A stretch of 33,759 nucleotides of DNA, taken from the NCBI RefSeq assembly GCF_001667315.1, contig NZ_LZHT01000013.1, forward strand, positions 1 to 33,759. Direction: 5' to 3'. The translations under genes and the position numbers were made by a program. The notes beneath the pieces were generated by a model. The model worked only from the letters and a program-made list of their open reading frames with translations, had not been told where the DNA came from and did no database searches. Positions 7,122 to 15,371 of this stretch are shown piece after piece. Position 1 is the first letter of the stretch; each line of letters starts with the position of its first letter. The stretch comes from Mycobacterium sp. 852002-10029_SCH5224772 (GTDB lineage Bacteria; Actinomycetota; Actinomycetes; Mycobacteriales; Mycobacteriaceae).

Positions 7122-8360
7122 CTAGGCGGTCCGGCCTCTTGGCTGCCGTCGACCACCGTGGGTGACCATCGCCGTCGCCAATCCGCGTCGGCTTACCTCG
7201 TTGTCCGCGACTGCCACGCGCGGTTGTCCCGCGGCGCCGCGAAACCTGTTCTCGGACGCCGTCTCTGGCGCATTGTCTGAAGTGGCGGACAAAAACCGAT
7301 CGGGCAAGGCCAGTTTGCAGATTGTGCGGACCGTGAGTAGATACTGCCGCAGCAACGGCCCAGTGGTGTACGGCAAGTCGTAGGTGACGCACAACGCGCG
7401 CACCCGTTCGGCGATCTCGCGGTAACGATTGCTCGGCAGATCGGGAAAGAGGTGGTGTTCGATTTGATAGCACAGGTTTCCGCTCATGAACGCCAGTGCC
7501 GGTCCCGCCTGGAAGTTGGCGGTGCCCAGCATCTGCCGCAGATACCATTCGGGTTTCGTCTCGGTCTCCAAAACCGACGGAGCGAACTTTTCGGCGCCGT
7601 CGGCGAAGTGACCGCACACGATCACCGCGTACGCCCACACGTTGCGTAACCCGTTGGCCACGACGTTCGCCGCGAGTGTGCGGCGCCATCGCCGGCGGCT
7701 CAACGCGGGGAAGAAAACATAATCCTTGCCGATCTGGCGAGCCATCTTGCTGATCATCGTCTTCTTGTGGGCGGCTCTGCCGGCGTCGGTAATCTCGCGA
7801 TCCCGAATCGCGTACAGGCCGTGCAGTGCGATGCCCCATTCGAAGGCGAGTGCCAGCAGCACCGCGCGCAACGGCTGCACCAAGGCGCCCGGCCGCCACT
7901 CCTGATCCCGAGTGACCCGAAGCACCCCGAAGCCGAGGTCGTCGTCCACGTCGACAATGTTGGTGAACATGTGGTGCCGGTGGTTGTGAGAGGACTGCCA
8001 TTGCTTCGAGGGGCCGGCCATGTCCCATTCCCAGGTACTGGAATGAATTTCGGGATCGTTCATCCAATCCCACTGACCATGGCTGATGTTGTGGCCGAGT
8101 TCCATGTTCTCGATGCACTTGGCCGCAGCCAGTGTGGCGGTTCCGACGGCCCATCCGGATTTGCTCTTACTACCGACGATGGTCAGTCTGGCCGCGACCT
8201 CGAGGCAGCGCTGAAAAACGATGGCGCGCCGGATGTAGTCACGGTCCTTGGCGCCGCGCGAATTTTCGACGTCGCAACGGATCGTCTCCAATGCGGCCGC
8301 GAGTTCCTCTAGGTCCGCATCACTCAGGTGGGCGTATTCGGGTACTTCGGTAATCGCCAC
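7122..8360 (-). CDS. Membrane acyl-CoA desaturase, DesA3-like
   Basis: A 412-residue protein of the membrane fatty-acid desaturase family. It has three histidine boxes: HNISH at residues 90-94, HNHRHH at 125-130 and QIEHH at 299-303, which hold the di-iron centre. From memory it closely resembles M. tuberculosis DesA3 (Rv3229c), a stearoyl-CoA delta-9 desaturase, including NDPEIHSSTWEWDM and the LPYTTG segment. The start GTG at 8360 matches the DesA3 N-terminal pattern (AIT...HL.DAD). DesA3 is normally beside its electron-transfer reductase (Rv3230c), and no reductase is present here. The histidine boxes are intact, so the enzyme is probably active with a partner encoded elsewhere. A low-complexity Arg-rich C-terminus follows residue about 380. 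It is convergent with csp and divergent from gabD2. Confidence 0.93.
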   Translation of the reverse strand: MAITEVPEYAHLSDADLEELAAALETIRCDVENSRGAKDRDYIRRAIVFQRCLEVAARLTIVGSKSKSGWAVGTATLAAAKCIENMELGHNISHGQWDWMNDPEIHSSTWEWDMAGPSKQWQSSHNHRHHMFTNIVDVDDDLGFGVLRVTRDQEWRPGALVQPLRAVLLALAFEWGIALHGLYAIRDREITDAGRAAHKKTMISKMARQIGKDYVFFPALSRRRWRRTLAANVVANGLRNVWAYAVIVCGHFADGAEKFAPSVLETETKPEWYLRQMLGTANFQAGPALAFMSGNLCYQIEHHLFPDLPSNRYREIAERVRALCVTYDLPYTTGPLLRQYLLTVRTICKLALPDRFLSATSDNAPETASENRFRGAAGQPRVAVADNEVSRRGLATAMVTHGGRRQPRGRTA

Positions 8361-8858
8361 GGAATCAATGAGGTTCGGGCATGGTGGCGCGCGGCGGCTG
8401 TGCGGCGCCGCGCGGATAGGGCGGGTTTACGAACCGCGGCAAAAGGGGTCACGTCCGATCATATGGATGGTTTACGCGCGAGAGGCGAGGATCGACGCGA
8501 GCTCAGCTGAGCTGCGCACTTCTCGAGCTATAGAGCCGATACGCGCCAAGGCGCCCCCTGCGGAACCTACCCGGTCCGGCGGTGGGCTGAATCATCTGCT
8601 TGAGTACCTGCTTTACGGCTCTAGGCGTGCGTTGACCCCTGAGGGTACATGAACCGCGAGCTCGCTGGGGTGGGCGTGATCAGACAGATGCACTGCCCTT
8701 GGTCCTCGGCCTTCGGAGTCATCCGGCCTGCTCTCAGGATCGTCGGCCTTCTCACGCGACGGCCGCTCACAACTGCCCCACGGACACCAACACGCCGGAC
8801 ACTGCAAAAGCCCATAGTCTGGTGTTTTGGACGCCTGCGCTTTTCGAGAGGTAACGAC
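8361..8858. other. Divergent intergenic region between the desaturase and gabD2
   Basis: About 500 bp with no convincing gene. A 14-bp perfect palindrome AGCTCAGCTGAGCT lies at 8500-8513. A GC-rich near-repeat occurs near 8390-8418 (CGCGCGGCG and its complement), and TTGACC occurs near 8632. Both neighbouring promoters presumably lie here. No ORF with a ribosome site was found, and the long frame reaching upstream of gabD2 has no support. Confidence 0.5.
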
Positions 8859-10415
8859 ATGCCCGCACCGTCGCCCGAGGTCTTCGACCGCCTGCGCCAG
8901 CTGGCCGCGATCAAAGACGCCACCGCACGCCAGACCAAGACGATCGACGAGGTCTTCACCGGCAAGCCGCTGACCACCATTCCCGTCGGCACGGCCGAAG
9001 ACGTCGAAGCCGCATTCGCCGCGGCGCGCGCGGCCCAGGCCGACTGGGCGAACCGTCCGGTCAGGGAGCGCATCGAGGTCATCAGCCGGTATCGCGACCT
9101 GGTCGTCAAGAACCGCGAGTTTTTGATGGATCTTTTGCAGGCCGAGGCGGGCAAGGCCCGTTGGGCTGCGCAGGAGGAGATCGTCGACCTGGTAGCGAAC
9201 GCGAATTACTACGCTCGGGTCGCCGCGGACCTGCTGAAGCCCCGCACGGTGCAGGCACTGCTCCCGGGCATCGGCAAGACCACGGTGGGTTACCAACCCA
9301 AGGGTGTGGTCGGGGTGATTTCGCCCTGGAACTATCCGATGACCCTGACGGCGTCGGATTCGGTGCCGGCGCTGCTGGCCGGTAACGCGGTGGTGCTCAA
9401 GCCGGACAGCCAGACACCGTATTGCGCGCTCGCGTGCGCCGAACTGCTCTATGAGGCCGGCCTGCCGCGGGCGCTCTACGCAGTCGTGCCCGGACCGGGC
9501 TCGGTGGTCGGCACCGCGATCATCGACAACTGCGACTACCTGATGTTCACCGGCTCGACCGCCACCGGCAGGCAGCTCGCGGAGCACGCGGGCCGCCGGC
9601 TGATCGGTTTCTCCGCCGAACTCGGGGGCAAGAACGCGATGATCGTCACGCGGGGCGCCAACCTCGACAAGGCCGCCAAGGCGGCCACCCGCGCGTGCTT
9701 CTCGAACGCGGGCCAGTTGTGCATCTCCATCGAGCGGATCTACGTCGAGAAAGACATCGCCGACGATTTCATCGGCAAGTTCGGCGCCGCGGTGCGGAAC
9801 ATGAAGCTGGGCTCCGCGTATGACTTCTCGATCGACATGGGGAGTCTGATCTCCGCCGGTCAGCTGGATACCGTGACCGACCATGTGGACGACGCGAAAG
9901 CCAAGGGCGCCAAGGTGATTGCCGGCGGCAAGGCTCGACCGGACATCGGGCCGCTGTTCTACGAGCCCACGGTGCTGACTGACGTCACACCGGAGATGGA
10001 GTGCGCGGCCAACGAGACGTTCGGTCCGGTCGTCTCGATCTATCCGGTGGCCGACGTGGATGAGGCCGTCGAGAAGGCCAACGCCACCGAGTACGGGCTC
10101 AACGCCAGCGTGTGGGCCGGCTCATCGGCGGACGGCCAGCAGATCGCCGCCCGGCTGCGGTCGGGGACCGTGAACGTCAACGAGGGTTACGCCTTCGCGT
10201 GGGGCAGTCTCGGCGCGCCGATGGGCGGGATGGGTCAATCCGGCGTCGGACGCCGCCACGGTCCCGAGGGCCTGCTGAAGTACACCGAATCGCAGACGAT
10301 CGCGACCGCACGCGTGTTCAATCTTGATCCGCCGCTTGGCATTCCGTCGACTCTCTGGCAGAAGTCGATATTGCCCATCGTGCGGACGGTGATGAAGATT
10401 CCCGGCCGGAACTAA
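8859..10415 (+). CDS. gabD2: Succinate-semialdehyde dehydrogenase family (aldehyde dehydrogenase)
   Basis: A 518-residue NAD(P)-dependent aldehyde dehydrogenase. Catalytic residues are visible: Asn157 (SPWNYP), Lys181 (VLKPD), Glu254 (SAELGGKN) and Cys288 (NAGQLC). From memory the sequence is close to M. tuberculosis GabD2 (Rv1731), which has the same length and C-terminus. GabD-type enzymes convert succinic semialdehyde to succinate. The start ATG at 8859 has GAGAGG about 7 nt upstream, and the following MPAPS matches the family N-terminus; the open frame extending further upstream is unrelated. It is followed after 147 nt by the cNMP-fold gene. Confidence 0.93.
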   Translation: MPAPSPEVFDRLRQLAAIKDATARQTKTIDEVFTGKPLTTIPVGTAEDVEAAFAAARAAQADWANRPVRERIEVISRYRDLVVKNREFLMDLLQAEAGKARWAAQEEIVDLVANANYYARVAADLLKPRTVQALLPGIGKTTVGYQPKGVVGVISPWNYPMTLTASDSVPALLAGNAVVLKPDSQTPYCALACAELLYEAGLPRALYAVVPGPGSVVGTAIIDNCDYLMFTGSTATGRQLAEHAGRRLIGFSAELGGKNAMIVTRGANLDKAAKAATRACFSNAGQLCISIERIYVEKDIADDFIGKFGAAVRNMKLGSAYDFSIDMGSLISAGQLDTVTDHVDDAKAKGAKVIAGGKARPDIGPLFYEPTVLTDVTPEMECAANETFGPVVSIYPVADVDEAVEKANATEYGLNASVWAGSSADGQQIAARLRSGTVNVNEGYAFAWGSLGAPMGGMGQSGVGRRHGPEGLLKYTESQTIATARVFNLDPPLGIPSTLWQKSILPIVRTVMKIPGRN

Positions 10416-10473
10416 CGCAGCCGGTCTCCGCGTTCGCAATACCGCATCTTGTTCTAGCGGCGGTCCGGCCGGA

Positions 10474-10512
10474 GATTTACGTCGCGGCTTTATGCCGTTC
10501 GTATCGTAAATC
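10474..10512. promoter_or_regulatory. Nested inverted repeats upstream of the cNMP-fold gene
   Basis: GATTTACG (10474-10481) pairs with CGTAAATC (10505-10512), and inside the loop CGGC-TTTAT-GCCG forms a second stem. The structure ends 50 nt before the start of the neighbouring regulator-like gene. It may be an operator for the ribbon-helix-helix-like tail of that protein, or an RNA structure ending gabD2 transcripts. Confidence 0.6.
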
Positions 10513-10562
10513 CGCGTTACGCTCTTCGATGTCAGCGGCACATCGCACGTCAGGAGTCCGCT

Positions 10563-11141
10563 ATGAAGGCAGACGCGAAGCGATATGAGGAAGACGCTCG
10601 TCGGCTACGCCGGTACGCCACATTCGATAACTTCTCGGATGCTGAACTACAGCGTCTCGCCCGAGCAGCTCATCGCACTTCGACGAAGGCCCCGTTGCCG
10701 CTGATTCATGAGCAGACTCCGTCCGACTCTTGCTACATCCTGCTCAGCGGGGAGGTGGGGGTGTACGTCGGCCGGGATCGCATTGCCGCGCTGGGGCCGG
10801 GTGAGGTGATCGGCGAGTCGGCGCTCCAGCGTGGGACACTGCGTTCGGCGACCGTGACGACGATGGGGCCGGCCGAGTTATTACGTATCGAACGCGACGA
10901 TCTCGCCACGTTGCTCGACGAGATACCGGCACTTCGCGAAATCATTGACACGTCTGTCGCGCGACACGTGCCTGTAGACCTGCCGCCGAAGCCAAAACCG
11001 TCGCGCTCCAAGTTGGGCGCCTCAGTCCGCACCGACTTGGTCGAGCGGTTTGAGAAGGCCGCCAACAGCGCCGGTGTGGACGTCGCGACCGCGCTCGAAG
11101 ATGCGCTTACCCACTGGATCGAACGGGACGGCACAGCGTAG
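10563..11141 (+). CDS. Cyclic-nucleotide-binding fold protein with C-terminal ribbon-helix-helix-like segment
   Basis: A 192-residue protein. Residues about 20-135 show a CNMP-binding beta-roll, with the phosphate-binding cassette retaining Glu85 and Arg94 (IGESALQRGTLRSATV). A Pro/Lys-rich linker (about 138-150) leads to residues 152-188 (SVRTDLVERFEKAANSAGVD, then VATALEDALTHWI), which look like a ribbon-helix-helix DNA-binding motif: strand, helix, turn, helix. Standard Crp-type regulators carry a C-terminal HTH, not RHH. It may therefore be a one-component cAMP-responsive regulator, or the tail may only dimerise. The start has AGGAG 7 nt upstream. The RHH assignment rests on pattern only. 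Confidence 0.75.
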   Translation: MKADAKRYEEDARRLRRYATFDNFSDAELQRLARAAHRTSTKAPLPLIHEQTPSDSCYILLSGEVGVYVGRDRIAALGPGEVIGESALQRGTLRSATVTTMGPAELLRIERDDLATLLDEIPALREIIDTSVARHVPVDLPPKPKPSRSKLGASVRTDLVERFEKAANSAGVDVATALEDALTHWIERDGTA

Positions 11142-11217
11142 CCATTGCCTTCGTTGACCCCGACCTACTACCGTGCGTAGTATTCGGGGCATCTTGCCGC
11201 GCACAAGGGGGTGCAAT

Positions 11218-11652
11218 GTGAGGTGGAGTTTCGCCCAGGTCGGGCTGCTGATCATTTGTGTTTTCCACGTCATTCAGGCGGTGATCGGGTTCATCCTCAA
11301 TCCCAGCTTCGCGACCGGACCCACCGCGCCGACCGTCCAGTTGCTGGGAATGGACTACAACGGCTGGCACGCGGTCGCCGGTCTTGCCTTATTCGCTCCG
11401 GGCTTCGTGTTCGCAATGCGCAAGTCGTGGTCGGTGTTGTATCTGCTGCTCGCCGCGATAGCCGGTGCGCTGCCGGGTATTTGGGCGTTCTTCTCGCATC
11501 AGGTCGCGTTTGTGTTCAACTTTCCCAACAACACGACCGACGCCGTGGTGCACCTGGTGACCGCCGCGATCATGGTGGCGGTGGCGGCCGTGCAGATCTG
11601 GATGGACGGCGGGCTTCGAAACTCACTGGCCGATCTCCGCAGGGCGCCGTAG
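11218..11652 (+). CDS. DUF4383 family membrane protein
   Basis: A 144-residue protein with four predicted membrane helices (about 5-28, 44-63, 70-91 and 106-127) and a short cytoplasmic tail. The pattern GWHAVAGLALFAPG in the second helix is typical of the DUF4383 family, which has no known function. The start is the GTG at 11218, which has AAGGGGG 6 nt upstream; an upstream GTG (11173) would add 15 residues without a ribosome site. It lies 76 nt after the cNMP-fold gene. Confidence 0.8.
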   Translation: MRWSFAQVGLLIICVFHVIQAVIGFILNPSFATGPTAPTVQLLGMDYNGWHAVAGLALFAPGFVFAMRKSWSVLYLLLAAIAGALPGIWAFFSHQVAFVFNFPNNTTDAVVHLVTAAIMVAVAAVQIWMDGGLRNSLADLRRAP

Positions 11653-11707
11653 GAGTCTTCAGATCGCGCCGATGCGGGTAGTCCTTCGGTCGACGAAGGA
11701 GATTGCG

Positions 11708-11842
11708 ATGGGCAAGCACTCAGAAAAAGATGACGACGAGCCGAAGGGCGGCCGTCCCGGTCCCGCGGATCACGGCCACGAGGGCGGCATGGCGACCCGC
11801 GAGAACGCGCCGGAACTCACCGAGCCCGACCGCGCGGACTGA
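11708..11842 (+). CDS. Small charged protein (44 aa), hypothetical
   Basis: A 44-codon frame begins at the ATG at 11708 and encodes MGKHSEKDDDEPKGGRPGPA, continuing with DHGHEGGMATRENAPEL. It is highly charged and likely disordered. The ribosome site AAGGAG, 6 nt upstream, is one of the best in the window, which argues for translation. It lies 55 nt after the DUF4383 gene. No function is known. Confidence 0.7.
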   Translation: MGKHSEKDDDEPKGGRPGPADHGHEGGMATRENAPELTEPDRAD

Positions 11843-11866
11843 ACTGGTCCCCGCCGTCCAGCCCAG

Positions 11867-12211
11867 CTACTTCGATTCGGTGCGGGCTTCCTCGTAGCGG
11901 ATGGACGCCACCAAAGCCACGGCGAGCAAGAACAGCAACGGCACGAACACCAGCGGGTACGCGGCGACCGCGGCCATGGCGATGAGCGAGCCTGGCACCG
12001 TCAACGTCAACGCGGCCATCGGATGCTTCTCGCTCAGACTGACGATCCTCGCGGGCGCCGCAAACGCGACCGCGGCCTGCTGGTACCGATCCGGCCAATC
12101 TCCGTAGTACGAGCAGCGGGTCTCGACGCCGCAACCCGCGCAGTTGCGCCCATAGGAGTAGCGGGTTTTGAGGCCGCAGCCCATGCAGGTGTGGGTTGTC
12201 ATCGGGGCCAT
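11867..12211 (-). CDS. Zinc-ribbon membrane protein, hypothetical
   Basis: A 114-residue protein from the ATG at 12211. Paired cysteines Cys9/Cys12 and Cys24/Cys27 (CMGC, CAGC) suggest a zinc ribbon, with an additional Cys33. Residues about 68-103 form a hydrophobic hairpin of one or two membrane spans, and the C-terminal tail is charged. The region upstream of this start reads through the tRNA-Pro gene and is not coding. A second ATG at 12202 is also possible. The function is unknown. Confidence 0.6.
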   Translation of the reverse strand: MAPMTTHTCMGCGLKTRYSYGRNCAGCGVETRCSYYGDWPDRYQQAAVAFAAPARIVSLSEKHPMAALTLTVPGSLIAMAAVAAYPLVFVPLLFLLAVALVASIRYEEARTESK

Positions 12212-12278
12212 GGTCTCATCGCGTCGAGTGGCCGCCGCGGGCGAGGTGTTCAGCGCCCCATTCGTAGGCCGACCTGTG

Positions 12279-12352
12279 TCGGGCTGACAGGATTTGAACC
12301 TGCGACCACTTGACCCCCAGTCAAGTGCGCTACCAAACTGCGCCACAGCCCG
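12279..12352 (-). tRNA. tRNA-Pro (anticodon GGG)
   Basis: The reverse complement folds as a tRNA of 74 nt including the discriminator A. The acceptor stem pairs CGGGCTG with CAGCCCG. The anticodon arm CTTGA-CTGGGGG-TCAAG gives anticodon GGG, and the T arm contains GGTTCAAATCC. CCA is not encoded. In M. tuberculosis the tRNA next to der is proY, the same isoacceptor. Its 3' end faces the accessory region. Confidence 0.95.
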
Positions 12353-12468
12353 CGCGCCAGTGGATCCACCGGCAGCAGGTCGAAAGCCTACCGTAAACGC
12401 TCCGCCGACCCGCCGGGGCGCCCAGCTTCTCCCGCGGCCGCTCGGCGACCATTACCTGACTTCCAAAC

Positions 12469-12490
12469 CCGCTAGCGCATGCGCTAGCGG
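12469..12490. repeat. 22-bp perfect palindrome
   Basis: The half-site CCGCTAGCGCA is followed immediately by its reverse complement, with no loop. It lies between tRNA-Pro and the der stop (58 nt after the stop), in a position consistent with a terminator hairpin or a protein site. There is no T-tract. Confidence 0.7.
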
Positions 12491-12547
12491 ATTCGAGAGT
12501 CACCACTTGGTCCGGGAGAGGCCAAAGGCGCGGCGACAGCCCGGCGC

Positions 12548-13948
12548 TCAGCGCCGCCGGGCGCCCCGCTTTTCGCGCACCCGCACGTTGATCCGGATCG
12601 GCGAGCCCTCGAATCCGAAGGTCTCGCGCAGCCGGCGTTCCAGGAAACGCCGATACCCGGCCTCGAGAAAACCGCTGGTGAACAGCACGAACGTCGGGGG
12701 TCGTGCGGTGGCCTGGGTGGCGAACAGGATGCGCGGCTGCTTGCCCCCACGCACCGGGGGCGGGGTGGCCGCCACCACCTCCTTCAGCCAGGAATTCAGC
12801 GGGCCGGTGGCGATCCGCGCATCCCACGACGCCAGCGAGGTCTCCATTGCCGGCACCAGCTTTTGCACCGCGCGGCCGGTCTTGGCGGAGATGTTCACGC
12901 GCGGCGCCCACCGCAACTGCACCAGTTCGCGGTCGATCTCGCGCTCCAGCAGCTCGTGCCGGTCCTCGTCGACCAGGTCCCACTTGTTGAACGCCAGCAC
13001 CAGCGCCCGGCCGGCTTCGATGACCATCGACAGCACCCGCTGATCCTGTTCGGTCAGCGGATCCGACGCGTCGATCAACACGACCACCACCTCGGCCGCG
13101 TCGATGGCCGAGTGCGTACGCACCGAGGCGTAGAACTCATGGCCGCTGGCCTGGCCGACCTTGCGCCGCAAACCCGCGGTGTCGACGAACCGCCACACCC
13201 TGTCGCCCAACTCGATGAGCGAGTCCACCGGGTCCACCGTCGTCCCCGCGACGTCGTGCACCACCGAACGCTGATCCCCGGCCAACTTGTTCAGCAGCGA
13301 GCTCTTGCCCACGTTGGGTTTACCGACCAGCGCCACGCGGCGGGGGCCACCGGGTTTGGCGACCACCTCGGACACCGCGGGCAGCGCGGCCAGCACCTCG
13401 TCGAGCAGATCGGCGACCCCGCGGCCGTGGATCGCGCTGACCGCGTGCGGCTCACCGAGCCCGAGCGACCACAGCATCGCCGCATCCGCTTCGGCCTTGT
13501 CGCTGTCAACCTTGTTGGCCGCCAAGAACACTGGCTTTCCCGACCGCAGCAGGATCCGGGCGGCGGCTTCATCGGCCGCGGTGGCGCCGACGACGACGTC
13601 AACCACCAGGATCACCGCGTCCGCGGTGCGCATGGCCACCGAGGCCTGCTCGGCCACCAGCTGCTGCAGGCCCTTCGCGTCGGGCTCCCATCCCCCGGTG
13701 TCCTGCACCACGAACCGGCGGCCGGTCCACAGCGCGTCGTAGGACACCCGGTCACGGGTGACGCCGGGGATGTCCTGCACCACCGCTTCACGCCGGCCCA
13801 GGATCCGGTTGACCAGCGTCGACTTGCCGACGTTGGGCCGGCCAACCACCGCCACCACGGGCGCCGGGCCGGCCTCCTCCTGTTCGTCCAGGCCGAATTC
13901 GACGGAATCCCAGTCGCTTTCGTCGCTCCACGTGCCGTCTTGGGTCAT
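12548..13948 (-). CDS. der: Ribosome-biogenesis GTPase Der (EngA)
   Basis: A 466-residue protein with two tandem GTPase domains. P-loops lie at residues 36-44 (GRPNVGKST) and 209-217 (GKPNVGKSS), each followed by DTGG/DTAG and NKVD/NKWD motifs, and a C-terminal KH-like domain follows. Der acts in 50S ribosomal subunit assembly and is essential in most bacteria. An acidic N-terminal extension of about 25 residues is common in mycobacteria. Its ATG overlaps the cmk stop (ATGA), and it is the last gene of the parA-scpAB-rluB-cmk-der run. Confidence 0.98.
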   Translation of the reverse strand: MTQDGTWSDESDWDSVEFGLDEQEEAGPAPVVAVVGRPNVGKSTLVNRILGRREAVVQDIPGVTRDRVSYDALWTGRRFVVQDTGGWEPDAKGLQQLVAEQASVAMRTADAVILVVDVVVGATAADEAAARILLRSGKPVFLAANKVDSDKAEADAAMLWSLGLGEPHAVSAIHGRGVADLLDEVLAALPAVSEVVAKPGGPRRVALVGKPNVGKSSLLNKLAGDQRSVVHDVAGTTVDPVDSLIELGDRVWRFVDTAGLRRKVGQASGHEFYASVRTHSAIDAAEVVVVLIDASDPLTEQDQRVLSMVIEAGRALVLAFNKWDLVDEDRHELLEREIDRELVQLRWAPRVNISAKTGRAVQKLVPAMETSLASWDARIATGPLNSWLKEVVAATPPPVRGGKQPRILFATQATARPPTFVLFTSGFLEAGYRRFLERRLRETFGFEGSPIRINVRVREKRGARRR

Positions 13949-14631
13949 CGCACCGCCCCGCTTCGCTGCTGGACCAAATCCCGCAGGTGCGAAATCACCT
14001 GCGCCTCGGTCATCTCGCTCGTGTCGACGACCACCGCGTCGGGGGCCGCCCGCAGCGGCGAGACCGCCCGGGTGGAGTCCAGATGGTCGCGGCGGCGGAC
14101 GTCGGCGAGCACGGCGTCGTAGTCGTCGGCCAGCCCGGCCGCCACGTTCTGATCGTTGCGCCGACGCGCCCGCGTTTCGGCGGACGCGGTCAAAAAGATC
14201 TTCACCGGCGCGTCGGGCAGAACGACGGTGCCGATGTCTCGGCCCTCGACGACGACGCTGCCCATCCCCTTGGCCATTTCCCGTTGCAGGGCGACGAGCC
14301 GGGACCGCACGGCGGGCACCGACGACACCGCAGATACGGAGGCGGTGACTGGGTCGCCGCGGATCTCCGCCGAGACATCCTCTCCGTCAAGGAAATAGCG
14401 GTCTCCGTCGGGGTGATAGTCCACCGACATCCGCACCGCCTCCGCGATGCGCCCGACGGCCTGCGTGTCGGTCGGGTCGATGTCGGCGCGCAAGACCGCC
14501 AGCGTCACCATCCGGTACATCCCCCCGGTGTCCAGGTAGCGCGCCCCAAGCGCTTTCGCCAACCCCTTTGACACCGAGGACTTTCCGGTCCCCGCCGGCC
14601 CGTCAATGGCCACCACGACGCAGTCACTCAC
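13945..14631 (-). CDS. cmk: Cytidylate kinase
   Basis: A 228-residue protein converting CMP and dCMP to the diphosphates. The P-loop is at residues 11-19 (GPAGTGKSS), the substrate-binding segment [10 protein letters not shown] follows, and the [10 protein letters not shown] and RARRR motifs are intact. The start GTG at 14631 overlaps the rluB stop (GTGA), and its stop overlaps der (ATGA), so translation is probably coupled along the operon. Confidence 0.97.
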   Translation of the reverse strand: MSDCVVVAIDGPAGTGKSSVSKGLAKALGARYLDTGGMYRMVTLAVLRADIDPTDTQAVGRIAEAVRMSVDYHPDGDRYFLDGEDVSAEIRGDPVTASVSAVSSVPAVRSRLVALQREMAKGMGSVVVEGRDIGTVVLPDAPVKIFLTASAETRARRRNDQNVAAGLADDYDAVLADVRRRDHLDSTRAVSPLRAAPDAVVVDTSEMTEAQVISHLRDLVQQRSGAVR

Positions 14632-15371
14632 AGCCCCACCGCCTTGTAGAGCTGCCCGATCTCGTCGTGCCCCAGCGCCCGGAAGCTACCCGGGCGTTGC
14701 TTGCCGAGCGACACCGGCCCAATGTCGGTGCGCACCAACGCTTCCACCGGAAATCCCGCGGCGGCCAGCAGCCGGCGCACGATGCGATTGCGGCCTTCGT
14801 GCAACGTCACCCGCAGCAGCGTCTTGCCCGGGATGGCGTCCACCACCGCGAACTCGTCGACCCGAGCCAACCCGTCGTCCAGCTCGATCCCGGCGCGCAG
14901 CGCCTTGCCGACCCCGCGCGGCACCGACCCTGTGACCGTGGCCAGATACGTCTTGGGCACCTCGTGGGACGGATGCATCAGCCGGTGCGCGAGTTCGCCG
15001 TCGTTGGTCAGCAGGATCAGCCCTTCGGTGTCGGCGTCCAACCGCCCGACGTGAAACAGGTTCTTGTTGCCGCGAACTCGGCGTTCGATCAAATCGCCGA
15101 TGCACGGCCGGCCGCGGTCGTCCGACATGGTCGAGTGCACCCCGCGCGGCTTGTTCAGCGCCAGATACACCTGGGAATCGTCGAGGACGATCCGGGCCCC
15201 GTCGACGCGGATCACCGAGGCGTCCGGGTCGACCCGGGTGCCCAATTCGGTCACCACCTGTCCGTCCACCTCGACGCGGCCCTCGATGATCAACTTCTCG
15301 GCGGCCCGCCGCGACGCAATTCCGGCTTGGGACAACACCTTTTGCAGCCGGATACCCTCAGCTTCGACCAT
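14628..15371 (-). CDS. rluB: 23S rRNA pseudouridine synthase RluB
   Basis: A 247-residue RsuA/RluB-family enzyme. An S4 RNA-binding domain covers residues about 6-60 ([18 protein letters not shown]), followed by a pseudouridine synthase domain with catalytic Asp112 in GRLDADTEG. Related enzymes modify uridine in 23S helix 89. The ATG at 15371 shares one base with the scpB stop (TGATG), and the TTG just upstream (15374) is a less likely start. Confidence 0.96.
   Translation of the reverse strand: MVEAEGIRLQKVLSQAGIASRRAAEKLIIEGRVEVDGQVVTELGTRVDPDASVIRVDGARIVLDDSQVYLALNKPRGVHSTMSDDRGRPCIGDLIERRVRGNKNLFHVGRLDADTEGLILLTNDGELAHRLMHPSHEVPKTYLATVTGSVPRGVGKALRAGIELDDGLARVDEFAVVDAIPGKTLLRVTLHEGRNRIVRRLLAAAGFPVEALVRTDIGPVSLGKQRPGSFRALGHDEIGQLYKAVGL

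Noticed and set aside
8613..9884. 423-codon minus-strand frame
   Set aside because: It lies opposite gabD2, whose catalytic residues are intact, and shows no domain of its own.
12212..12346. N-terminal extension of the zinc-ribbon gene
   Set aside because: It is translation of the tRNA-Pro gene, so the real start lies downstream at 12211.
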